Program-made: the position numbers and the translations under genes
Notes under the pieces: generated by a model
Database searches by the model: none
What the model saw: the letters and a program-made list of their open reading frames with translations, nothing else
Told to the model about the DNA's origin: nothing
In this document: positions 32,266-42,001 of the stretch, one piece after another
How the letters are laid out: every line of letters starts with the position of its first letter
Position numbering within the stretch: the stretch's first letter is position 1
NCBI RefSeq assembly: GCF_026262505.1
Contig: NC_067204.1
Coordinates: 8,279,797 to 8,343,796, forward strand
DNA: 64,000 nucleotides
Source of the DNA: Trichomonas vaginalis G3
Lineage: Eukaryota; Parabasalia; Trichomonadida; Trichomonadidae
Direction: 5' to 3'

Positions 32266-32537
32266 ATTCACGTAAAAATTACTTAAAGAAGAACAAATTT
32301 TCTTTTGCACAACAACAATAACACCACTCAAATAGTGAAAACCACGAACGTTCTGAATAAATTCAATTAAGAATATCTAATTACCAGTTTTGAGACGATA
32401 CAATCCGCTTTTTCATATTCAGAATTACACCATTACATATGGTAATACAATTACTACAATCGAAGCGAGAATTTTACAATCTTTAGGCGTGTTTTCAAAT
32501 CAGATTGGCATTTTAATAAAGAAGTCTCTTAATACTT

Positions 32538-33146
32538 TTACCTTATAAAGAGAAGAGTAGGGGTAAATGAAATTGAACCAAAAGGCCTAATGATATTGCA
32601 ATTTATTGAAAAAATGCACAATCCTTTTCTTATGATACCAAATATTTCTAACTCTGAGAGACAGAATACATATTGAGTAGCTGGGTCATTTCCTTTTGAA
32701 TTTATTGAAGTTTGAAGAAATCGAATAGAATTTAAGTTTTCTGTAAACGTATCAATATAGAAAGTTTGACTTGTAATGTAATTAAAGGATGATTCATCAA
32801 CTTCACTAATATTTTCCCAATTATTTCCAATTTTTCCTTGAACTACCCAGCTCATTGGGTTATAACCATATCTATGCGAAGGCGGTCTTGTCACAAATGT
32901 ATAGCTTGTTGGAGAATAAACAAATGGCTCTCTAAAATCAATTTGAATATATGAATTAATTAGATTAGCAGAACACCAGTCTTGATACATCCTATCAGTT
33001 ACATCATCTGTTAGATATCCAATGCGCTCAGGATTATTAAAGCTAATTGAACTTGAAGTTATATCATAGATATCTCTATAATTGTGTAATATTCCATTAC
33101 GATCAGAATCACTCCGTGCATAAATGTATTTATTATATTCGCTAAT
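32538..33146 (-). pseudogene. Discoidin-like array copy 7, open frame with ATT in place of ATG
   Basis: The frame is open from 33146 to 32538 and encodes the complete family protein (SEYNKYIYARSDSDRNGILH, YIQIDFREPFVYSPTSYTFV, SWVVQGKIGNNWENISEVDE, FCLSELEIFGIIRKG). At the start position the codon is ATT. The only internal ATGs are at 32990 (MYQDWC), which would delete a quarter of the protein, and later. Its 5' end faces the LRR gene at 33204 across ~60 bp. Confidence 0.7.
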
Positions 33147-33194
33147 TTGATTAAATACTTATTTTTTTTTACATCCTTTCGAAATGATTTCTTT

Positions 33195-33201
33195 TCATAT
33201 C
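33195..33201 (+). promoter_or_regulatory. Trichomonad Initiator TCATATC
   Basis: Matches TCA+1 Y W, with A+1 at 33197, 7 nt before the ATG of the LRR gene. It overlaps the motif ATATCACATGTCA that recurs upstream of discoidin-like copies. Confidence 0.65.
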
Positions 33202-33203
33202 AC

Positions 33204-35024
33204 ATGTCAAGCTCATCCATCTTAGACTTCTCCAAAGAAAACTATTGGTCACAAGTTCTTAAGGACAAACTTGATGGACAGCTTACACCATCAATAACGA
33301 GACTAAATTTGTCTTCATGTCACATTGATGGCGATTGTTGTGCAATTTTACAAGAATTTCTTCAGTCTCCTGATTGCCATTTGTTATCATTAGACGTTTC
33401 AAGTACTAGAATGGCTGTTTCTGAGGCTAGTATGCTCTTTACTTCAATTGCTAAGACAACAATCATAGAATTTTATGCGGATGACTTGATATTAAAGGAA
33501 GAATCCATACAGAAATTAGCTGAAACTCTCTCTTCTGACTCAAATATTGAAGTTTTGAGTTTATGTGGATGTGATTTGAACCAAAGATCGATTGCAACGC
33601 TTGCTACAGCACTCCCTTACGCTAAAAACCTCAAATATTTACGTCTTGAAAGCAATTCGATGTACTCTGATGGAGCAATAGCATTAGAAAAAGTTTTACC
33701 GAAAACCAACCTCATTTCTCTTGAAATTGCTGATAATATGATATGGAATGATGGCACTGATGCCATTCTTAGTGCTATTTCGCAAGGAACTCAAATTCAA
33801 TATCTGGATATTTCGTATAATGTACTTAATATTCCATCACTTCTTTCATGTCTTACTCCTTTCAGCAGCCTGAAGAGCTTAGCTATCAGTGGCTGCAAGG
33901 TCGAACAGCAACACGTTCAAAATTTGATCGAACATCTCGGAAAGTCACATTTAGAGACATTTATTATGGATGGCCTTGATTTTAATTACTTACCGATTAC
34001 ATGGCCTAAAGTTACAGACAGTTTCTTTTCAAATGATCAACTTTTTAATTTATTTGAAAATTCGTTACTCGAATCACAGACATTAACAGACGTACGTATC
34101 GGATTCCTATCTACCATGCAAATTGGCCGTCTAATGAACAGCCTTTCCAAGCTGAAACGCAAAATTACGATTACATTACAAGATTTCTACAGAACGAACG
34201 ATTTTTACGTTCTCCATTTCCCCGATTTCTACATTGAAGGCTGCGATGAGCTCCTTGCCGTCACTTGTGATATAGATAACTGCACTTCTGACGTTTTTGG
34301 CCAAATTGTTAAAAATGTCAAAACTCCAAACGGCCAAATCTCCAAACTCGAGATCACAATGGAACAACAGAGCGATAGCAAAGGTCTTGAGCTTGCTTTA
34401 TCATCACTTTCACAGACAAATGTTGAAAAATTAGTTGTTGATCTTAAAAGTTACTCTAAATTCACAATTGACGGCCTCAAGACAGCCATTTCTAATGGAG
34501 CCAAGTTCACCGAGATAACTCTTCACGGTTCTAGGTTTTCAAACGAAATCTTCCAAGATTTCTTTGACTTTCTTAATAACACTAAAAACAACGTTGTCAA
34601 CATCACCATTGGACTTGATTCGAACGACTGTGCTGAAGACATGCTTCACAGTTGCATGGACAGTGCATTGAAGTTCTTCAAGAAACAGATCAGAGAGTTT
34701 TACTTGGAAGGAGACATTACTCCTGCCGATGCTCTCTATGTCTGCGCTTCTCTGTATGACAACAAGGAGATAAGGATAATAGACATCAATTCCTCAAATA
34801 TACAGGCATACAAGAGTCCTGATCCACAACTGAAACAGTCAACAATTGACATCTTCTTGAGATTGGCCGAATTACTTGAAAAAATTACAAAACAAGAATC
34901 AAGTTTGCACACGTTCAACTATCCTCTGTTTACTGATATTTATGTTGACAACGACCAAATATTGCCTAAATGGCTCTCGGCAAGAAAGAAGATACAGGAA
35001 AGACACGAAAGTGTCCAAGAATAA
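33204..35024 (+). CDS. Leucine-rich repeat (RNI-like) protein
   Basis: 606 residues from ATG at 33204 (an in-frame TTG further up lacks support; the Initiator at 33195 fixes this start). The N-terminal half has regular ribonuclease-inhibitor-type LRRs of 28-29 residues: NLKYLRLESNSMYSDGAIAL, NLISLEIADNMIWNDGTDAI, QIQYLDISYNVLNIPSLLSC. The C-terminal half is a more degenerate LRR-like alternation. There is no signal peptide, membrane segment or extra domain. It is a cytosolic scaffold of unknown partner. Codons become C-richer along the gene. The stop is in TAAA. Confidence 0.85.
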   Translation: MSSSSILDFSKENYWSQVLKDKLDGQLTPSITRLNLSSCHIDGDCCAILQEFLQSPDCHLLSLDVSSTRMAVSEASMLFTSIAKTTIIEFYADDLILKEESIQKLAETLSSDSNIEVLSLCGCDLNQRSIATLATALPYAKNLKYLRLESNSMYSDGAIALEKVLPKTNLISLEIADNMIWNDGTDAILSAISQGTQIQYLDISYNVLNIPSLLSCLTPFSSLKSLAISGCKVEQQHVQNLIEHLGKSHLETFIMDGLDFNYLPITWPKVTDSFFSNDQLFNLFENSLLESQTLTDVRIGFLSTMQIGRLMNSLSKLKRKITITLQDFYRTNDFYVLHFPDFYIEGCDELLAVTCDIDNCTSDVFGQIVKNVKTPNGQISKLEITMEQQSDSKGLELALSSLSQTNVEKLVVDLKSYSKFTIDGLKTAISNGAKFTEITLHGSRFSNEIFQDFFDFLNNTKNNVVNITIGLDSNDCAEDMLHSCMDSALKFFKKQIREFYLEGDITPADALYVCASLYDNKEIRIIDINSSNIQAYKSPDPQLKQSTIDIFLRLAELLEKITKQESSLHTFNYPLFTDIYVDNDQILPKWLSARKKIQERHESVQE

Positions 35025-35655
35025 AGATATATTTATTTTTTTGTTTTTTAAAAATTTATAACTCAACTTTTAAATGGTGCATGGTTATGAAAAAATCAAT
35101 ATATCTTTATTTTAATAGCGGAAAAGTATAGCAGCCATATTAGTTACTATATAGTGATGTATATTTACTTTCTCCTGACCAAAAATATTAACTTTTGACC
35201 TTATAAAAATGGGATAGAAAGCTTATGTGTCAAAAAAATTGAGAGAAAGTCAGAAAGTGGTAAATGCATCCTTAAATGGTGTACTGAAAAAATCTTACTT
35301 ATTATATTTGTTTTGGTTTTAAAAATATAACTCAGCTTCATTGTTTTTTTTATTATTCAGGAATAAAGTCATACTTATTATTTGGTTTGGTTTTAAATAT
35401 ATGAAAAAATCAATATGATAATCAAGATATAAAAAAAAAGAGTTTTACATGGAATTCAAAAAACACACAAAAACGATTATTTAAGGGTGCACTTACTACT
35501 TTTTGACAAGCTCACATAATATCATCATATCTTTATTTTAATTACAAAAAAGTATAATAACCATATGAGGTATTAGATTGTGAATTATAATAACCCTTTT
35601 CTGATCAAAAATATTAAATTTTAATCATAGAAAATTAGGATATGAAGCATTGATG
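35025..35655. repeat. Two copies of a dispersed AT-rich repeat between convergent genes
   Basis: Copy A (about 35066-35277) and copy B (about 35480-35660) share CTTTATTTTAA, TTTCTCCTGACCAAAAATAT, TTAACTTTTGACCTTATA and TGTCAAAA with each other and with 6300-6615. Copy A ends in GTGGTAAATGCATCCTTAAA, the inverse of a terminus TTTAAGGATGCATTTACCAC; copy B begins TTTAAGGGTGCACTTACTAC. These look like inverted termini of a MITE family. Copy B runs right into the ankyrin remnant at 35656. Confidence 0.65.
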
Positions 35656-35830
35656 TCAAAATAGAAATTTGGTTGTTTCTTTATTATTATGTATTGCAAT
35701 ATGAAGAGCAGTTTTTCCATCATTATCTTTTTCATTGATATTTATACCATGTGAAATAAGAAGTTTGACTGTTTCTTTAATATTATAATATACTGCAATT
35801 TGAAGAGCGTTTTGTCCCTCCATTATCTTT
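35656..35830 (-). pseudogene. Out-of-frame 3' ankyrin repeats of the adjacent gene
   Basis: Just past the frame change at ~35820 the shifted frame still reads ankyrin: NALQIAVYYNIKETVKLLIS and KTALHIAIHNNKETTKFLF, ending at TGA 35656-35658. So the gene at 37546 originally had at least two more repeats, cut off by a one-base change in GGAGGGACAA (repeat consensus predicts one G fewer). The distal end is in the dispersed repeat, so the original C-terminus is probably lost. Confidence 0.7.
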
Positions 35831-37546
35831 TTTATTAATCTTTATATCATGTGATTTAAGAAGTTCGGCTGTTTCTTTATGATTAAAAAATGTTGCAGTA
35901 TCAAGAGCGGTTTGTCCATATTCATCTTTTTCATTGATATTTGCACCATGTGATATTAGAATTTCGGCTGTTTCTTTACTATTGTTAGATGCTGCAGTAT
36001 GAAGAGCGGTTTTTCCATCATTATTTTTTTCGTTGATATTCGCACCATGTGATATAAGAAGTTCGGCGATTTCTTTCCTATTATCATATACTGCAACATG
36101 AAGAGCAGTTCTTCCATTATCATTTTTTGCATTGATGTTTATACCATGTGATATAAGAAGTTCGGCTGTTTCTTTATAATTATAATATACTGCATTATGA
36201 AGAGCAGTTCCTCCGTCATCATCTTTTTCATTGATATTTATACCATGTGATATTAGAATTTCGGCTGTTTCTTTACTATTATTATATGCTGCAACATGAA
36301 GAGCAGTTTCTCCATAATCATTTTTTTCATTGATATTTGCACCATGTGATATAAGAAGCTCGACTGTTTCTTTATGATTTTCGAATGCTGCAATATGAAG
36401 AGCGGTTCCTGCATCATCATTTTTTTCATTGATATTCGCACCATTTGATATAAGAAGTTCGGCTGTTTCTTTACTATTATTATTTGCTGCAATGTGGAGA
36501 GAAGTTTCTCCATCTTTATTTTTTTCGTTGATATTTGCGCCATGTGATATAAGAAGTTCGACTGTTTCTATACAATTATAACGTGCTGCAATATGAAGAG
36601 CGGTTTTCCCATCAATATCTTTTTCATTGATATTTGCACCAGTTGATAGGAAATATTCACAAAGAGATGGAATATTAAACATCACTGAATAAACAAAGCA
36701 TTTGTCAACATCATTAGTTTGGTCGAAATAAACTAAAAATGCATCAAGATTACAATGCACTGCACAACAATCTAAATTGATAAATTTATTGTATTCATTC
36801 ATCAAGAACGTAACAAAATCAATGTTGTGTGAAATAATTGCATAATCCATGCATTCTCTATTTGGTTTCTGATATTTCAAACATTCACTCATGATCTCCG
36901 GATTTCCTCCTAAAAAAGATAATTGAAGACATGTTTGAGTTATTGGTGATTGAAATTTCGTTCTTAATAACTTGAAACAATCAACTGCTCCATGGTAACA
37001 ACATAATTCAAGTAATGAATATACAATGTGATGAAAATTTGGATATAAACTACTTTTAAGTTTTTGATCTTTATCAAATCCATCCATTTCAGTGAATGTA
37101 ATGAATCTTTCTAAATCATTATACATAATTGCTCTGTAAATCGTATTTTCTTTATGAATATCCAGATTTTCTGAGTTAATTTTTTCAAAATCATCAGATT
37201 TGTCTAATTTAATTCCATATTCTTTATAAAACAGGAAGTTTGAAATATGTTCAACATTCCTGATATCTGTGACATGATAATCATCAGATATGTGTTTGAC
37301 AAGAAATAAATATGACTTCGTATAGCGATTATTATACGGAACGATACATAAAATGTCTTTAATAATCTTTTTCGGTGGGTATGTCTTTGAATCAATCAAT
37401 TCTGTTTTGATCTGTTGGTAAATGTCTTTTATTTCTTCTTCTTTTTCCGTTTTTAGCTGATACAACGCAATATATGAATCAATGTAGTGTTTATAGATAC
37501 TCCTCAGTTCGCTGTATTTATTTGGATCAATATCATTTTCGGACAT
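35783..37546 (-). CDS. DUF3447 + ankyrin-repeat protein
   Basis: 587 residues from ATG at 37546. The start MSENDIDPNKYSELRSIYKH is typical of the large trichomonad DUF3447 family. A helical N-terminal domain (~1-170) leads to DUF3447 (~180-260: SLLELCCYHGAVDCFKLL, QLSFLGGNPEIMSECLKYQK, ECMDYAIISHNIDFVTFLMN), then about nine near-identical ankyrin repeats (KTALHIAA..N.KETAELLISHGANINEK). The last 15 residues (GGTKRSSNCSIL) come from a frame change; ankyrin coding continues in another frame. Roles of this family are unknown; ankyrins bind proteins. The gene may be expressed in truncated form. Confidence 0.85.
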   Translation of the reverse strand: MSENDIDPNKYSELRSIYKHYIDSYIALYQLKTEKEEEIKDIYQQIKTELIDSKTYPPKKIIKDILCIVPYNNRYTKSYLFLVKHISDDYHVTDIRNVEHISNFLFYKEYGIKLDKSDDFEKINSENLDIHKENTIYRAIMYNDLERFITFTEMDGFDKDQKLKSSLYPNFHHIVYSLLELCCYHGAVDCFKLLRTKFQSPITQTCLQLSFLGGNPEIMSECLKYQKPNRECMDYAIISHNIDFVTFLMNEYNKFINLDCCAVHCNLDAFLVYFDQTNDVDKCFVYSVMFNIPSLCEYFLSTGANINEKDIDGKTALHIAARYNCIETVELLISHGANINEKNKDGETSLHIAANNNSKETAELLISNGANINEKNDDAGTALHIAAFENHKETVELLISHGANINEKNDYGETALHVAAYNNSKETAEILISHGININEKDDDGGTALHNAVYYNYKETAELLISHGININAKNDNGRTALHVAVYDNRKEIAELLISHGANINEKNNDGKTALHTAASNNSKETAEILISHGANINEKDEYGQTALDTATFFNHKETAELLKSHDIKINKKDNGGTKRSSNCSIL

Positions 37547-38145
37547 TAATAATTTTTAAAAGGACCCATTTGCATTTTAACATATGGATATCTTTTAAGC
37601 TCATTAGAAGAAACGAATCAATGATTACAAAGATTTCGGAAATAATTTCGGATCTAATTTATGAATTTTAATTAAGTTTATAGATATGAAATGACACATA
37701 GTATAAAGCAATAAGATTTTCATCCAGACGTTTATATTCAAACAAAACTATTTAAATTTTACAAGATAATTCAAGAAAATCATTATATTTGAGGTATAAA
37801 TGATTTTCTAATGTTGATCTTTATCAGCTTTGCGAAAAATTAAAAATTAAATGTCAATTATCTTATGATGTCACATAATTGTGCATTATGATTGTTTTAA
37901 GCATATATAAACTTAATTAAATTATAATTTTCATTATTAGTTTATGATGGATATCCCCAACATATATAAAGACAATCATGTCCATGAACACTTTATAATT
38001 ATAATGGACATTAACATTTTGAAAAGACTAAGTCAAGTCCATAGATAAAACTTAGTCCATGGATAGCTTACCTTGTCCTATTATATTTTGGAATAAAATA
38101 ACACATAGAAAATCAATGACTCAGATATTTAGTTTATTTTTTAGC
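37547..38145. other. AT-rich intergenic region upstream of the ankyrin gene
   Basis: 599 bp with no gene or repeat recognised. The ankyrin promoter must lie at its left edge, but no clear Initiator is seen. Confidence 0.55.
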
Positions 38146-40425
38146 TTAAGGATACCCTTACATTGCGTAGTTAGAAAGAGAATATGATATTGTCATGATT
38201 GCTAAAGTTTTAGGCTCCAGAAATGAATATACATCAAACTGAAACAATTGATAAATTGAATGAACTTTTGAGAGGTTCTCAAATAAAAAAAATTATCTAA
38301 TTTTTTACAATATTACTATTATTTTATCCACATATGTATATATAGTAATTTGAGAAAACTTTTAGGAAAAAATAAGTTTAATAAAAATCTGAATTTTACT
38401 TGTTGTGGGATTGTTATTAATTGACACTCCAGACGTATTACTAATAGTTATGCGTATGCAATTAAAGTATTTCTGATGGACAAAATGTGAGATTTATATC
38501 AGATAATTCATTTCTACTATTAAGTTATTCATTTATGAGTTTGCACTTATTCGCACTAAATAAATAACTATTAAAAATTGTTTTAATTAATTGACACCAT
38601 ATAATAGAGTGAATTTTGTTTGATCAAACAACAATAGATGATAGATATAAAGCCAAGAAACTTGCTATTAATATGCTCTACTTGCTATTTCAATGTAAGT
38701 ATGATATTTTCTAAATGTTTCGTTCAGATAACTTAGATATATTAGTCAAAATTTGAAATTTTAATAGCACATATATTAAAAATAATTATTATTCATAAAA
38801 GATTAATGAAATAGTAAAAAAATCAATCAAATTATAAAAATACAACATTTAGAAGAATTCTTATTATCCTTCAAAAAGTCAGTATTTCTGCTGTAATTTT
38901 CTACAACATTGTAGTTATTGCACTTTGTCTATGGATTTGTATATATGTTATATATAAATTATATATCTAAACTGCCCATAAGTGCAATTTTTATATAAAT
39001 TGTTTATTTCTTTAACAATTTCATATGAAATATGCTTTTTAAGCGTATCAACGCTGTGTTCTTAATGTGCATGGATATATCAAGAAAAATGTCGAAAAAA
39101 ATGTGAATTCACAAATTCACTGAATTTTCACCGTTTTTTGAATTTTGCTACAGCACTAATATTAAATAATACTAAAATCTTCTGTCTTTGTAAAAGAATA
39201 AATTCTGACAAAAAGTGCTCGTTTAAATTTAATGATCATCTGTATGACTAAGTGGTAAAAAGTGTTTATGACCAAAAAAGGGTTACATGCTTAGTCTATT
39301 TTTCTGACAGGATACTCTAGATTTACATGATCTCTATTTCATATCTCCGTTTTTAGATTCTTCGACAGATTTTATGATAGAAAACCAAGATTAACAAATT
39401 TCCGGCATGTTAATGAAGAAATCTGCAGCTACCCTCAATATTATTTCAATAATCAGTATCGTTTCTCTTACAATTTTTTTTTCTCAATAATTTAACAAGA
39501 AATAACAATACACACTTGGTTTTACGTATAAAAGCTAAGTGTCGAACTTAATCAACTTTACTTACTTAGCAAATGAATATTTTTGTGGTTGCGAGTTCTG
39601 AATGCTGAAGTTTTAGATTTCTCTATAAATGATATCATTGCACTTACAATGTTGTTCCAGCCTATCGCATAAATCATAGAAAATCCAAAAAAAAAAAAAT
39701 AATATAAAGAAAATTCATGTCATGAAGTTCAAAAAATACCGTGTAACATTAAAATTTGTTATGCATAATACATTTTAGCTATTATTGATTTTTTTTAATT
39801 TTCGAGAAATTGAATGGTGAGTCCGATAGAGAAATTTTTAAAAATCCTAGTGCCTCATAGAAGTAATTTCCCTCGTCTCCCATACTTCCAAATGTATGCA
39901 TATGACATAAACTTTTATGCATTACACAAGTGGCCAATAATATCTATAGAGTAAAAAATTAGAAATTTAATTTTTTTATATGATAGTTATATTTCAGATT
40001 TGCGAGCGTAACTTTTTTCTCCATGGCATACTTGTTTTAAGAGCAAATGATCAAAATCGTCCTTCAATTATTGAAGGAGCTGATATCTTTTGAAAATTGA
40101 ATTGAAAGGGTATTCAATTTTCAAATTTCCTCTCAATTTTGGAAACATATCAACTCTATGAATTAACAATTATGTGCCTTCACAGTTTATCAGTCATATA
40201 AGGTGCTTATAAAGAAAAAAGTTACGCTCGCAAAATATGTTTTTATATAGATTTCACATAAAATAATTATGTAATTTCTAAAAAGAATATTTTTGTTCTT
40301 GAATATTAAAGTGTATTGTAGTTTAAAAAGTTTTAAATATGTTGCTAAAATTTCAGGTTTATAGCTCATGTCTAGCATGACTTCTTCGTATGCGCAAAAA
40401 ATCTGACACGTAAGGGTATCCTTAA
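38146..40425. mobile_element. 2.28-kb non-coding TIR element
   Basis: TTAAGGATACCCTTAC at 38146-38161 is mirrored exactly by GTAAGGGTATCCTTAA at 40410-40425. Ends in TTAA again fit a TTAA or TA target duplication. No reading frame in the interior looks like a protein. A smaller foldback element (40002-40231) is nested near the right end. The TIR begins TTAAGG like the elements at 31600 and 35480, hinting at related families. It ends about 20 bp from the ABC-transporter remnant. Confidence 0.65.
40002..40231. mobile_element. 230-bp foldback/MITE nested in the larger element
   Basis: GCGAGCGTAACTTTTTTCT (40002-40020) is repeated in exact inverse at 40213-40231. Inside are further palindromic stretches (CTTCAATTATTGAAG near 40061, GAAAATTGAATTG.. 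/ ..TATTCAATTTTC near 40094-40120). No clear target duplication is visible. Confidence 0.65.
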
Positions 40426-40446
40426 ACAAATAAAAAACAAATATAA

Positions 40447-41786
40447 TTAGTTACCAACATCATAAGACAATTCATTAAATTCTTCTGTAATAAATTTATG
40501 TGACTCATCTACTAACTTTGTGAATACATTTTCAATTGTACTTGATGTACAAGTGTAGTATTGAAGAACTTTCTGTTCATTCTTCAAAATGTTTAATTTT
40601 GCAAACAATTCTGAAAGAGTGATTTCATTCGAAGGAACAGTGTAAATAATAGAACTCTGGTGTTTGATGAGTAGTTTTGCATTCTTTATATTCATTTCAA
40701 TGAATTTCTCAGCAATTTCCATTGTTTCTGGCTGCTTATTGGTTAAAATCAAGTCAAACTTCCATTCTTGACCGAATTTATTACTCAAATAAGATGGACT
40801 TCCAATTGTATGAATACATCCATCAATCATCACAGCAATCTCATCGCAAAGACCATCAACTTCATCAATAATATGTGTACACAATATGAATGTCTTGGCA
40901 CCTTTGTACATGTTAATTAGATTATGAACTTTTCTTCTGCTAATTGGATCAAGAACAGATGTTGGTTCATCCAAAACAATGATTTTAGATTCAATCATGT
41001 AATAACAACGTAAGGAATCACAAAAATAACATCAGCAATGTAAGTTCCGATCCAATAAGCAAATAAATTCATTCGATACAAAAGTAAATAAGGTCTACGT
41101 GGAGAAAAGATATCACACTTTGAAAAGTATATCGATGGGAAACACATAATCGTTATTCCTAATAGTAAGGGGATAACTTTGGCTTCCGAAACAAATTCAC
41201 TAACATCTTCTTTTGAATAAGAACTAACTGTCATAGAAGTATTGCCTGTATATTGAATTATGGCTCTTTGTATTAATGTCATTGTATCAGAAACTGAATT
41301 ATACAATTTCATAACAATTGGAAATTGATGGTGAACAATGTTTATTTCTCCACTTGAAAAGTTTGAACTTGCATTAATATTGTAAGCAAATAATAGTAAC
41401 TTTGATCTATCGAAATTTTCTTCTTTCCACAATTTTTCCTCGTAGCGATTAACTTCAGACATATTTGAAAAATATACTACTTTTGGATTAACCCCTGTAT
41501 CATCTTTGATGATTTCTTTCAATATTTCGAGAATTTCGGGAAAACAAACCGAATTAGCGCATGAATCGTCTTTGATTAAGCCAATACCGATTTCTGTTGG
41601 TTTATTGAGAATTAATTTTGTTGTTGAAGCGGGATGAGAAGAGGAAGCAATAACACTAAAAATATCAAGAATTAAAGATAGGAAGATTGAAAAGAGAGTT
41701 ATAGAAATGATATATACCATATTTCCTCGATATATCAGTAATCTTCGATAGAAGATCGAATAAGCTACCTCAAAAAACTTCCACAT
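40447..41786 (-). pseudogene. ABCA-type ABC transporter with a large internal deletion
   Basis: From ATG 41786 a first frame (263 codons) shows the ABCA start: cytosolic helix, first membrane span (MVYIISITLFSIFLSLILDI), a luminal domain, and entry to the next spans (YWIGTYIADVIFVIPYVVIT). It stops at TGA where the second part begins: from 40998 the frame encodes only the C-terminal half of a nucleotide-binding domain, with Walker B and D-loop IIVLDEPTSVLDPISRRKV, H-loop THIIDEVD and the ABCA regulatory tail. The remaining spans, Walker A and signature motif are absent. The junction (41000 region) joins the pieces without spacer, so a deletion removed the middle. Such a product could not bind ATP. 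Confidence 0.85.
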
Positions 41787-41985
41787 CTTTTCCTTTTTAT
41801 AAAAAATTTGAACAGAATTTCAAATTAATGCAAAAAATAGAAAGACAACATAAAACATTTTTAAGTATGCAGATTTAATTTCGATATTTCTGAATCAAAT
41901 CAAATTGAGAGTAATAAACAAGAATCTTTGAGTGATTAATATATGTAATTGTTATGTGACGAAACAACCAATTATCTATAAATTT

Positions 41986-41992
41986 TCATTAT
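41986..41992 (+). promoter_or_regulatory. Trichomonad Initiator TCATTAT
   Basis: Matches TCA+1 Y W; A+1 at 41988, 14 nt before the ATG at 42002 of the UGGT-like gene. It supports that start over the in-frame TTG at 41996. Confidence 0.75.
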
Positions 41993-42001
41993 TTCTTGAT
42001 A

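Noticed and set aside
25949-33146. Discoidin-like copies as exons with starts created by splicing
   Set aside because: No trichomonad 3' splice motif ACTAACACACAG or 5' GTAYGT is seen upstream of copies 1, 3, 6 or 7.
35783-37546. Ankyrin DNA repeats as a CRISPR array
   Set aside because: The ~99-bp periodicity is protein repeat coding; there are no short direct repeats with unique spacers.
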